Positions 45,068 to 51,734 of a stretch of 64,000 nt of DNA are shown piece after piece. Under the pieces are notes generated by a model, which saw only the letters and a program-made list of their open reading frames with translations, did not search any database and had not been told where the DNA came from. Each line of letters opens with the position of its first letter. Position 1 is the first letter of the stretch. Source of the stretch: CAWGCE01 sp964480915 (GTDB taxonomy: Bacteria > Planctomycetota > Planctomycetia > Pirellulales > Pirellulaceae); NCBI GenBank assembly GCA_964480915.1, contig CAYZRS010000024.1:1-64000 (forward strand), given 5' to 3'. The position numbers and the translations under genes are program-made.

Positions 45068-45143
45068 AATGCTTGCTCAGAAGGAGAGCAAGCAATGCCA
45101 GCGAACATAAAATAAGGGATGCCGAATTCATAGTTCTTGTCAT
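45066..45143 (-). CDS. leuL: leuA leader peptide (25 codons, leucine-rich)
   Basis: ATG 45143 to TAG 45066. Eight of 25 codons are leucine (CTT, TTA, CTG, TTG, CTT, CTC, CTT, CTG), including the run Leu-Leu-Ala-Leu-Leu-Leu near the end, followed by Ser-Lys-His-stop. The pause hairpin overlaps the last leucine codons, and the antiterminator arm begins at the stop codon. This is the geometry of classical leader-peptide attenuators. No strong ribosome-binding site is seen, as is common in this lineage. It is hydrophobic enough to resemble a signal peptide, but there is no mature protein. Confidence 0.75.
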   Translation of the reverse strand: MTRTMNSASLILCSLALLALLLSKH

Positions 45144-45176
45144 TACGGATTGAACGGGAGTTTTGACTGCTTCTTA

Positions 45177-45205
45177 ACTGTACTTCTGCCGTCAGAGCCG
45201 GTCAA
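45177..45205 (-). promoter_or_regulatory. Promoter of the leuA leader
   Basis: On the minus strand, TTGACC (45205-45200), 17 bases of spacer and TACAGT (45182-45177). It matches 5/6 and 4/6 to the sigma-70 consensus at ideal spacing. The start site would be near 45170, about 27 bases before the leader peptide ATG. Confidence 0.6.
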
Positions 45206-45334
45206 GGCGAACGCTAGCGTTGCAGCGAATTGCGGCTGATCGAAGCGCCTTGAGCGGCCTTGCTGGATTGCCTACGATTCGCCGCGGTTTTCCCGAGACG
45301 AACCGATGACGCTGGGATTTTTTGCGAGTCATTT

Positions 45335-45820
45335 GTGTTGGACTATGAAATTGGACGCTGTACGCGGAAGTGCGCCGAATCGGGTGAGGAGTTTAAACCG
45401 GGGGAGGCGTTCTACTCGGCTTTGATTCCCAGCGGTGCTGAAATTCAACGCTTGGATTTTTCGGAATCTGCCTGGAAAGGTGCACCGGAAAACTGCTTGG
45501 GCTTTTGGCGATCAGTGATGCCCGATCCGCATGCAAAAAAAGTCGCTTGGGCGCCGCACGATGTCATCCTGGACTTCTTCGTTGAACTGGAAAACCAACC
45601 ACACAAAGCCGACACGCGATATGTGCTGACATTACTGTTGGTTCGCAAACATTTGCTGCGGCTGGAGGAGACCGAGACGCAAGCCGGCGACGAGGTCATG
45701 GTGCTGTATTGCCCCAAGAAAGAATCCGAATTTCGCGTGCCCGTCGTCGACCCGACGGCAGAACGCGTGTCGGAAATTCAGAATGAGTTAGAGCTGCTGT
45801 TGTTTTCCGCTGTCGAATAA
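45335..45820 (+). CDS. Conserved-looking hypothetical protein
   Basis: 161 residues from GTG 45335 (MLDYEIGRCTRKCAESGEEF); TTG 45338 is equally possible, and the frame is open further upstream. It is a soluble protein. The start, with two Cys and C-A-x-S-G-x-x-F-x-P-G-E-x-F-Y-S, resembles the treble-clef-like 'CAVTGRELQPGE' start of small planctomycete proteins. No catalytic motif is visible. It lies 47 bases before the lipoprotein gene and is probably cotranscribed. Confidence 0.6.
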   Translation: MLDYEIGRCTRKCAESGEEFKPGEAFYSALIPSGAEIQRLDFSESAWKGAPENCLGFWRSVMPDPHAKKVAWAPHDVILDFFVELENQPHKADTRYVLTLLLVRKHLLRLEETETQAGDEVMVLYCPKKESEFRVPVVDPTAERVSEIQNELELLLFSAVE

Positions 45821-45867
45821 ACGTGGCCATTTGCCGGCCTTACCCCCAACATCGAGATGGATTCCCG

Positions 45868-46734
45868 TTGAGCCGTTCCTTCCAATCCTTGGCACTGTGC
45901 GTTTTACTTGTGTTCGCGAGTGGCGCCAGCTGTCCACGTACACGCGTTCCGACGGGTATCACGACACCTGTCGTGTTTAGCTCGCCACCGACGGCTGCGG
46001 ACCTTATTCAGCAGGTCAATGCAAATACTCAGCGGGTGATGCGACTGCAAACGCAAGATGCGACGCTCACGATCCCCGGACTGCCGGGCCTGCGAACCAA
46101 TTTGGCGTTAGAACGCCCCAAAAAGTTCCGCCTGCGCAGTGGTACCGGTTTGACAGGCAACGAACTGGACATTGGCAGCAATGACGAGTTCTTTTGGATG
46201 TGGGCCAAACGAAACGAGCCGCCCGCTGTTTTCTTCGCTCGGCACGACCAATTCAATTACGCCTCAGCCAGCGGCATCTTGCCGATTCCGCCGCATTGGC
46301 TTATCGAGACTTTGGGTTTGGTCGAATTGGATCCCAATGCCAGTTATCAGCCACCCATTCCCCGAGGAATCGGCCAAGTCGAACTGCGCACGACGATGAC
46401 GACCGAATATGGTGCGCTCTCCAAAGTGCTCGTGATCGACGATCGTAACGGGCAGGTACTGGAGCAGCACATCTTCAATGCGGCCAATCAACTGCTGGCG
46501 TCGGCCAAGGCGTCCGATTTCACCTACGAGCCGCTGAATCAAGTTTCCCTACCGCGGCAAGTCGAAGTTAGTCTACCGCCGGCTCAGTTGGCATTCACTC
46601 TCCGTGTCGATAGCTACATGGTGAATCAGCTCGAATCGAATCCCGAGGCGCTCTGGGCCATGCCGCAATTGAAGGGCTATCCCTACACCGATCTCACTCG
46701 ACTGGCGCTCGCCACGGTGAGTGAACGATGGTAG
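45868..46734 (+). CDS. Putative lipoprotein, LolA/LolB-like fold possible
   Basis: 288 residues from TTG 45868, where a signal peptide with lipobox begins (LALCVLLVFASGASC). The mature part has repeated beta strands (QTQDATLTIPGLPGLRTNLALERPKKFRLRSG split over two strands, then FFWMWAKRNEPPAVFFARHDQ), recalling the LolA-LolB/DUF4292 type of half-barrel. It may bind lipids in the periplasm, which is inference only. GTG 45823 would add 15 residues and is less likely. Confidence 0.65.
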   Translation: MSRSFQSLALCVLLVFASGASCPRTRVPTGITTPVVFSSPPTAADLIQQVNANTQRVMRLQTQDATLTIPGLPGLRTNLALERPKKFRLRSGTGLTGNELDIGSNDEFFWMWAKRNEPPAVFFARHDQFNYASASGILPIPPHWLIETLGLVELDPNASYQPPIPRGIGQVELRTTMTTEYGALSKVLVIDDRNGQVLEQHIFNAANQLLASAKASDFTYEPLNQVSLPRQVEVSLPPAQLAFTLRVDSYMVNQLESNPEALWAMPQLKGYPYTDLTRLALATVSERW

Positions 46735-46839
46735 CGCTAATCTGAAGCAGATTGAGGCCCGTCGCCGATTCGATCCGGCGCTGGCCGACCTACCGTTGTG
46801 AGGCCAGCCGCGCCTGTCGGTAGGTTGTGGCAGAGGAAT

Positions 46840-47475
46840 TCAGTCTCGCGACCCAGATTGCTTCATGCGTGCTCGGGCGCGGCTGAGTGTCGGACCGATG
46901 CTGTTTTCCGATATGCCGGTGTGCGAGCTGATCTCTTCGTAGCTGCGACCTTCTAGGTGGAACATGCGAATCACCTGAGCATCTCGATCGTCGAGCCCTT
47001 CGAGCAGCCTTTGGACCTGATCTTGGTCTTGAATACGGCTCTCCATGGAGCCTGCAACCGTAGGGCCCGTTCCCTGGGGGTATTCGTCCATCGAATCGAC
47101 CGCTTGTCGCAGGCGGGTTTGTCCTTGCTGTTTGGCCAGCTGCCTGACCACGATTCGACGAGCTACGACGGTCAGATACGTTGCCAGGCTGCATTCGCCG
47201 CGAAACGCCCTCAGGATCGCCAAGTCGTCCTTGAGGAGTGCCAGGAAGACCTCTGAGCACAAATCCTCTTTGTCTTGGGGTGCTAGAACGAGTGACCTGA
47301 CCTGAGCGGTATGGTTCACGACGTGGACCACGAGCCCCAAATATCGATCAACGAACTTCTCCCAGCTGTTCGGCTGGTGGTTGAGACACCGTTGCAGCAA
47401 GCTGCGGTCGCTTCCGGATAGGACCACGTCATATTCCGTGAATGAGGAACGGGCGAAGGTACGAACGAAAAACAC
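46840..47475 (-). CDS. ECF-type RNA polymerase sigma factor
   Basis: 211 residues from GTG 47475; a start nearer LSGSDRSLLQRCL is possible. The sigma-2 region (WEKFVDRYLGLVVHVVNHT, EDLCSEVFLALLKDD, FRGECSLATYLTVVARRIV) and sigma-4 region (LDDRDAQVIRMFHLEGRSYEEIS, SENSIGPTLSRARARMKQ) are both complete. No anti-sigma gene is adjacent. Control may come from elsewhere or through phosphorylation, as for some planctomycete ECF groups. Confidence 0.9.
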   Translation of the reverse strand: MFFVRTFARSSFTEYDVVLSGSDRSLLQRCLNHQPNSWEKFVDRYLGLVVHVVNHTAQVRSLVLAPQDKEDLCSEVFLALLKDDLAILRAFRGECSLATYLTVVARRIVVRQLAKQQGQTRLRQAVDSMDEYPQGTGPTVAGSMESRIQDQDQVQRLLEGLDDRDAQVIRMFHLEGRSYEEISSHTGISENSIGPTLSRARARMKQSGSRD

Positions 47476-47801
47476 GCTTAATACACTTACTTAGGCCCGA
47501 AACGTCAATTTTAGATAGAGCAAAAACTTGACGCAAGGCAATCGGTCGATTCCTGACCACTTGTTACTTGACATAAGTTTTTACGGGCCATACAGTTGTG
47601 ATGACTTTGGCCCTTGATTTGAAGGCCTTTTGGTCGTGTTAGTGCGGTCATTTGGCGTCGGATTCGCTGCCAGCAAACAGCTTTTTTTTTGTTGTTTCGC
47701 CAGGCTAAGAATCGCCGATGCATAAAGATGCCGTTGATGAGCTACGTTTGGGCCGAAATCGTCCTGTTTGGACGAAGGCCCTCAAAAGGAGATTTGATTC
47801 C

Positions 47802-48074
47802 ATGACGCATGTGGTCGGCCAACCTTGTTTTGGATGTAAATACACAGATTGTGTGGTTGTTTGTCCAGTTGAGTGCTTTTACGAAGGGGACAAGATGCTC
47901 TACATCCACCCCGAAGAATGCATTGACTGTGAAGCTTGCGTCCCAGAATGCCCGGTAGAGGCGATTTATCACGAAGACAACGTACCGGAAGCAGAGCAGC
48001 CATTCATCGCTCTGAACGCGGAGATGGCGCCCCAGTGCGAGGTCATCACCGAGAAGAAAGACCCGCTCGTTTAA
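47802..48074 (+). CDS. fdxA: Ferredoxin, 7Fe type (3Fe-4S plus 4Fe-4S)
   Basis: 90 residues from ATG 47802, with AAGGAG about 11 bases upstream; the frame is open further upstream but unlike the family. CFGCKYTDCVVVCPVECFYEG and CIDCEACVPECPVEAI give the two cluster-binding sets in the FdxA (Azotobacter FdI-like) pattern. The tail is acidic. It is a small electron carrier in the cytosol whose partner is not visible here. A strong terminator follows. Confidence 0.93.
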   Translation: MTHVVGQPCFGCKYTDCVVVCPVECFYEGDKMLYIHPEECIDCEACVPECPVEAIYHEDNVPEAEQPFIALNAEMAPQCEVITEKKDPLV

Positions 48075-48110
48075 TTTTTTGAGCGAAGCTTTCTCTCCAT
48101 TGAAAAATTG

Positions 48111-48140
48111 AAGGCCGCGTGGATGTCCACGCGGCCTTTT
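48111..48140 (+). terminator. Rho-independent terminator after the ferredoxin gene
   Basis: A 13-bp perfect stem (AAGGCCGCGTGGA at 48111-48123 with TCCACGCGGCCTT at 48126-48138) has only two bases between arms and ends in TTTT. It lies between two convergent genes and may serve both. Confidence 0.88.
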
Positions 48141-48171
48141 CTATTTCTATTCCCAAGTCACCTGCTTCTGC

Positions 48172-48837
48172 CTAAGCGACTTCGTGCGAAGTGTAACCGG
48201 CCCCTTTGAGGAACGATCGCCAGCTCGCGTATTTGGGATTTTCGAGCTTTTGCACCAGCAGTGGACTGAAGCGGGGCTTCACCGGTTGCTTCAGCAATTG
48301 CATCCGAGCTTCTTTCGGCGTCCGTCCACCTTTGCGCGAATTGCAACGTACGCAGCAACAGACAATGTTCTCCCATGTCGTCGCGCCGCCACGACTGCGT
48401 GGCAACACGTGATCCATGCTCAGCTCTTGATGAGGCGCGTAGGTACCACAGTACTGACAGCGATGGTGGTCTCGCGCAAACAGGTTACGCCGATTGAAAC
48501 GGAGCGAGTGCTTGGGTACGCGATCGTAGAATAACAGTCGAATGACTCGTGGGACTTGAATTTCGAAACTGACCGACCGAACCCAGTCACGGTCGGGATC
48601 GGTTTCCTCAGTACGTAGGTCGCTGATCAGCAACCAAGATTCGAAATCGTAGTTGGCGTATTGGCCATCTTCGACATCGATGATTTCTGCCAGTTCGCGG
48701 TACACAAGTCCGAAAGCACGCCGTACGTTGACGACATGCACGGCCATGTAGGCACGGTTAAGGACCAGGACACTAGAAGTCAGCGCTACGGTCGCCCCAG
48801 TGCGGGCGCCATTTGGTTGCGTATCAGCTTCCTGCAT
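48172..48837 (-). CDS. HNH-endonuclease-family protein
   Basis: 221 residues. A first half of about 110 residues (VLVLNRAYMAVHVVNVRRAFGLVYRE split) is followed by an HNH domain: CQYCG, MDHVLPRSRGGATTWEN and CVRCNSRKGGRTPKEA, with two CxxC zinc pairs and the catalytic His in DHV. This solitary HNH protein is widespread in free-living bacteria and its role is not settled. No phage or restriction context is present. Confidence 0.9.
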   Translation of the reverse strand: MQEADTQPNGARTGATVALTSSVLVLNRAYMAVHVVNVRRAFGLVYRELAEIIDVEDGQYANYDFESWLLISDLRTEETDPDRDWVRSVSFEIQVPRVIRLLFYDRVPKHSLRFNRRNLFARDHHRCQYCGTYAPHQELSMDHVLPRSRGGATTWENIVCCCVRCNSRKGGRTPKEARMQLLKQPVKPRFSPLLVQKLENPKYASWRSFLKGAGYTSHEVA

Positions 48838-49307
48838 CGAATCGTTGCCTCCTCGACGATCGGCGCCACCCGAAAGGTTCGATTAGGTGTTTTTCTTTGA
48901 CCAAAACACGTCGCTCAACAAATGTGACGCGCGCCGCGTTTTGTCGCTCACCGCCTCCGCTGCGGTTTTCATCCGAGGATGAGCCATGTTGCACTCGTTG
49001 GCAACAAAAGAGCGTAGTACTTTCATTCTAGTCAGGCGTCCGCATCGCTTCCAGTGTTTGTCCAAAAACGACACTGCCGTAATGATAAGCGAATTCCAAA
49101 AAATCCGACAAAGAGACGTAAAAAGACTGATGTGAAGAGTCGGCAGACAGACCTCACGAAATCTTAACGACTGCCGCTGCAAAGCCTTGCTTTCAAACTT
49201 CGCACAGCATTAGGATGACACGCACGAAGGAACGCGGTTCGCGGATCGACTGGTTTCACGATGGCACCAGCGGACACGCGATGTGGGTATAGCAGTAGGA
49301 GAGAGTT
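48838..49307. other. Intergenic stretch of 470 bases, nothing supported
   Basis: A 99-codon minus-strand frame (48883-49182) has no domain, signal or ribosome-binding site and is probably chance. No RNA structure was recognised. Confidence 0.45.
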
Positions 49308-49613
49308 GTGATTCATTTCTCATGTGATCGTTGCAAGCGTTCGATTGATCCGTCCGAACAACTGCGGTACGTCGTCCGCGTCGAGATCCGAGCCGCCCTC
49401 GATTTCGAAGACACAACCGAAGATGAATCCAGCCGCGATCACCTGCTAGAGATCGAAGAAATCCTCGACAGCGCCGAGGACGGATCTAGTGATTTCGTCA
49501 GTGACGATGTCTACCAGCAAAAACGTTTTGATCTCTGCCCCAGTTGCTACCGTAAGTTCGTGCGGAATCCGGTGGGGAAGGATTCGGTGGAACTGAACTT
49601 CAGCGAGAATTAG
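49308..49613 (+). CDS. Small zinc-ribbon-like hypothetical protein
   Basis: 101 residues from GTG 49308, with TAGGAGAG just upstream. It begins MIHFSCDRCKRSID and has FDLCPSCYRKFVRNP near the end, so two CxxC pairs probably bind one zinc. The middle is strongly acidic (EDTTEDESSRDHLLEIEE). The function is unknown. It is probably a single-gene unit, convergent with the PEP-CTERM gene. Confidence 0.7.
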   Translation: MIHFSCDRCKRSIDPSEQLRYVVRVEIRAALDFEDTTEDESSRDHLLEIEEILDSAEDGSSDFVSDDVYQQKRFDLCPSCYRKFVRNPVGKDSVELNFSEN

Positions 49614-49642
49614 GCTGTCGCAGCCATACCCGTGATTGCACG

Positions 49643-49678
49643 AAAAAAGCCTGCAAAGCCGATGGCCTTGCAGGCTTT
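49643..49678 (-). terminator. Rho-independent terminator after the PEP-CTERM gene
   Basis: On the minus strand, a 15-bp stem with one mismatch (49664-49678 against 49646-49660) is followed by six T (A at 49643-49648). Confidence 0.8.
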
Positions 49679-49698
49679 ATGATTTCTTTCATCGAGTC

Positions 49699-49933
49699 CT
49701 ACTTGCGACCCGTGAATCCAATGAATCCAAGCAGAGCGAGTCCCAACATGAAGAATGGGCTCGGTTCTGGNNNNNNNNNNNNNNNNNNNNNNNNNNNNNN
49801 NNNNNNNNNNNNNNNNNNNNNNNNNNNNNNNNNNNNNNNNNNNNNNNNNNNNNNNNNNNNNNNNNNNNNNGGTGCTTGCGGCAACGAGAACGGCCGCGCT
49901 AAGAAAGAGACGAAAGTTGTTTAGAGTGGTCAC
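49699..49933 (-). CDS. Exported PEP-CTERM protein, interrupted by a scaffold gap
   Basis: The N-terminus, from GTG 49933 with CGGAG 8 bases upstream, reads as a signal peptide (NNFRLFLSAAVLVAAST). After the 100 N, the C-terminus reads PEPSPFFMLGLALLGFIGFTGRK, a full PEP-CTERM sorting signal (PEP motif, hydrophobic span, Arg/Lys end). The frames on the two sides differ because the N length is arbitrary. The whole mature domain is missing, so its function cannot be read. PEP-CTERM proteins are processed by an exosortase, and none lies in this window. Confidence 0.7.
49771..49870. other. Scaffold gap of 100 N inside the PEP-CTERM gene
   Basis: Unlike the first gap, the flanks share no repeat, so real sequence is missing and its length is unknown. 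The left edge falls exactly in the first codon of the PEP motif. Confidence 0.95.
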
Positions 49934-50080
49934 TAGCTTGACTCCGAGTAAAAAAATGGTGATCGAAAAGGAAAATCGCCCTCTCGAGTGTTTGTCACTA
50001 CACCCAAGATAGTCTTGGTTGAGCTTTCTCGCAAAACCTAATCGTCAGATTCTCCGAATCTTAAGAAACTATTTGGGCGG

Positions 50081-50824
50081 TTATTTGACGGGTTTTTCTT
50101 GTGTTTTGACCTGTTTCGAGTTGATTTGGATGCTGTCAAAACTGTTGTTTCTCGGCTGGTTTTCGCCGACAGGCTCATTTCCCGGCCGAATCGTCAGCGA
50201 CGTATGCCATCCTGATTCTGCAGCGGCGGCCGTTTCGGCTGCGACATCGCTCAAGAACAGTAAGCAATCAGGCGCATGGCCGAATTCCGTAGCGATGGTT
50301 CGATAGCTGTCAGGTTCTCGCTTCGGCCCCGTCGTTGTGTCGTAATGCCCGGAGAAAAATTCTAGCAGACTGCCGTGTTCCGTATGGCCGAAAAACAGCT
50401 TTTGGGACGCCACGCTGCCCGAGGAATAAACACGGATGTCGATACCGGCCTCTTTCCAGCGTTTCAAAGCCGGCAAGACGTCGTCATAGACATGGGCGAC
50501 CAACTCACCGCTTGCGAAACCTGACTTCCAAATCAAGCCTTGCAGGCTCTTCAGCCCCGTCGCTTTGACATCGTTGTCCATCAGGCGGATCACTTCATCG
50601 CGGATGGCCGTTTGAGTCAGCTCGCAGTTGCCGTCGGCGTCGCTGACAATCTGTTGGCAGGCCGCTTGGACTTCGGAATCCGACCAATTGCCGCTGAGGA
50701 ACGAATCGAGTTCGCGACGGACAAACGGGAACATCTCGTCGTACACAAAGCTGATCGACGAGGTCGTGCCCTCGATGTCGAGCAGGATGCCTTGGATGTT
50801 CTCAAAGTGGACAGGGGGCGTCAT
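50081..50824 (-). CDS. mtnC: MtnC, enolase-phosphatase E1 (acireductone synthase)
   Basis: 247 residues from ATG 50824. The HAD nucleophile region is GILLDIEGTTSSISFVYD, followed by VYSSGSVASQKLFFGH and FLSDVAAETAAAAESGW, as in MtnC. It enolises and dephosphorylates 2,3-diketo-5-methylthiopentyl-1-phosphate to acireductone in methionine salvage. It is preceded by mtnD on the same strand, 117 bases upstream, with a 21-bp inverted repeat between. Confidence 0.93.
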   Translation of the reverse strand: MTPPVHFENIQGILLDIEGTTSSISFVYDEMFPFVRRELDSFLSGNWSDSEVQAACQQIVSDADGNCELTQTAIRDEVIRLMDNDVKATGLKSLQGLIWKSGFASGELVAHVYDDVLPALKRWKEAGIDIRVYSSGSVASQKLFFGHTEHGSLLEFFSGHYDTTTGPKREPDSYRTIATEFGHAPDCLLFLSDVAAETAAAAESGWHTSLTIRPGNEPVGENQPRNNSFDSIQINSKQVKTQEKPVK

Positions 50825-50855
50825 ATCGGGACCTTGATTCGGGTGGGAGGTGGAC

Positions 50856-50929
50856 AGGGTCGGGAGTCTTTTTCGGTCCACCCGCTAACCCCATGGATCA
50901 CGCGCTGGCCGAAAAAGACTCCCGACCCT
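50856..50929. repeat. 21-bp perfect inverted repeat between mtnD and mtnC
   Basis: AGGGTCGGGAGTCTTTTTCG(G) at 50856-50876 is the exact reverse complement of 50909-50929, with 32 bases between. This is too long for chance. It could be a hairpin in the mtnDC mRNA, or a palindromic dispersed element (REP/MITE-like). No second copy was noticed in the window. Confidence 0.85.
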
Positions 50930-50941
50930 TTGGTGCGCCAA

Positions 50942-51529
50942 CTACAGATTAACGACCGAATCGCCATCGCCCGTTTCTTGCTGTGGGATGAAATTCGGCC
51001 CCCAGCAGACCGGCGCGTACGATTCGTGAACCGCATCCTCCACGTAATGAGGCGTCCAGCCCGACATGTCTTCAAAGAGTCGGATGCAGCGGATGTTGCG
51101 GTCGTCACACAGGTCGAACCAGTGCTGCGTACCGGCTGGGACGTTGATCAGATCGCCGCTTTCGACGGTGACCGAAAATACCGGCCCACCTTGAGGATGA
51201 ATGTGAAAGACGCCGCGTCCTTTGACGGTGAACCGGACTTCGTCTTCGTCGTGGGTGTGCTCTTTGTTGAACTTGTTGAGCATCGCGTCCAGATTGGGCG
51301 TTTCAGAGGTGACGTTGATGATGTCGGCCGTGACGAAGCCGCAGGCCTCTTTCAAACGCTCGATCTCGGGAGCATACGCAGCCAGAATCTCTTCATTGGT
51401 CGCCTCTGCACCGATACGTCCAGCGACGTCCCATTTCTCGTACCAAATCCCGAAGGGAGCCAGGAACTCGCGAATCTCTTCCGCGGTGGTGAGGGTTTTG
51501 TTTTCGTCGGGTACGTTAACTGTTGCCAT
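50942..51529 (-). CDS. mtnD: MtnD, acireductone dioxygenase
   Basis: 195 residues from ATG 51529 (MATVNVPDEN). It is a cupin with metal site HTHDEDEVRFTVKG (H-x-H plus Glu) and VPAGTQHWFDL giving the last His. It splits acireductone with O2 to formate and the methionine precursor 4-methylthio-2-oxobutanoate (Fe form). Upstream, the frame runs open to 51745 without family-like content. mtnC follows. Confidence 0.95.
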   Translation of the reverse strand: MATVNVPDENKTLTTAEEIREFLAPFGIWYEKWDVAGRIGAEATNEEILAAYAPEIERLKEACGFVTADIINVTSETPNLDAMLNKFNKEHTHDEDEVRFTVKGRGVFHIHPQGGPVFSVTVESGDLINVPAGTQHWFDLCDDRNIRCIRLFEDMSGWTPHYVEDAVHESYAPVCWGPNFIPQQETGDGDSVVNL

Positions 51530-51734
51530 GATGCGGGGCTCTCCTGCGCGAACTCTCTGATACGCCCGGATTTTACCACGCCCCTGAATACGGATACAGC
51601 GGTGCCCGTGGGCGGCTAGAACGGCCGTTGCCGAAGGGTTCTGCTTTCCTGCGCTCCGAAGCAGGATTCGCCATTGAGCAGGGGAGGTGGCCGCATCAGT
51701 CTTCTTCCCAGCAAATGCATAGCCGGTGAAGCGG

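Noticed and set aside
45066..45143. Leucine-rich small ORF as a lipoprotein or signal peptide fragment
   Set aside because: It stops after 25 codons with no mature part and sits exactly within the three-hairpin leader of leuA, which favours a leader peptide.
48883..49182. 99-codon minus-strand ORF between the HNH and zinc-ribbon genes
   Set aside because: No recognisable features and no expression signals.
50540..51619. 359-codon plus-strand ORF opposite mtnC and mtnD
   Set aside because: It spans two recognised genes and their spacer on the other strand; shadow frame.
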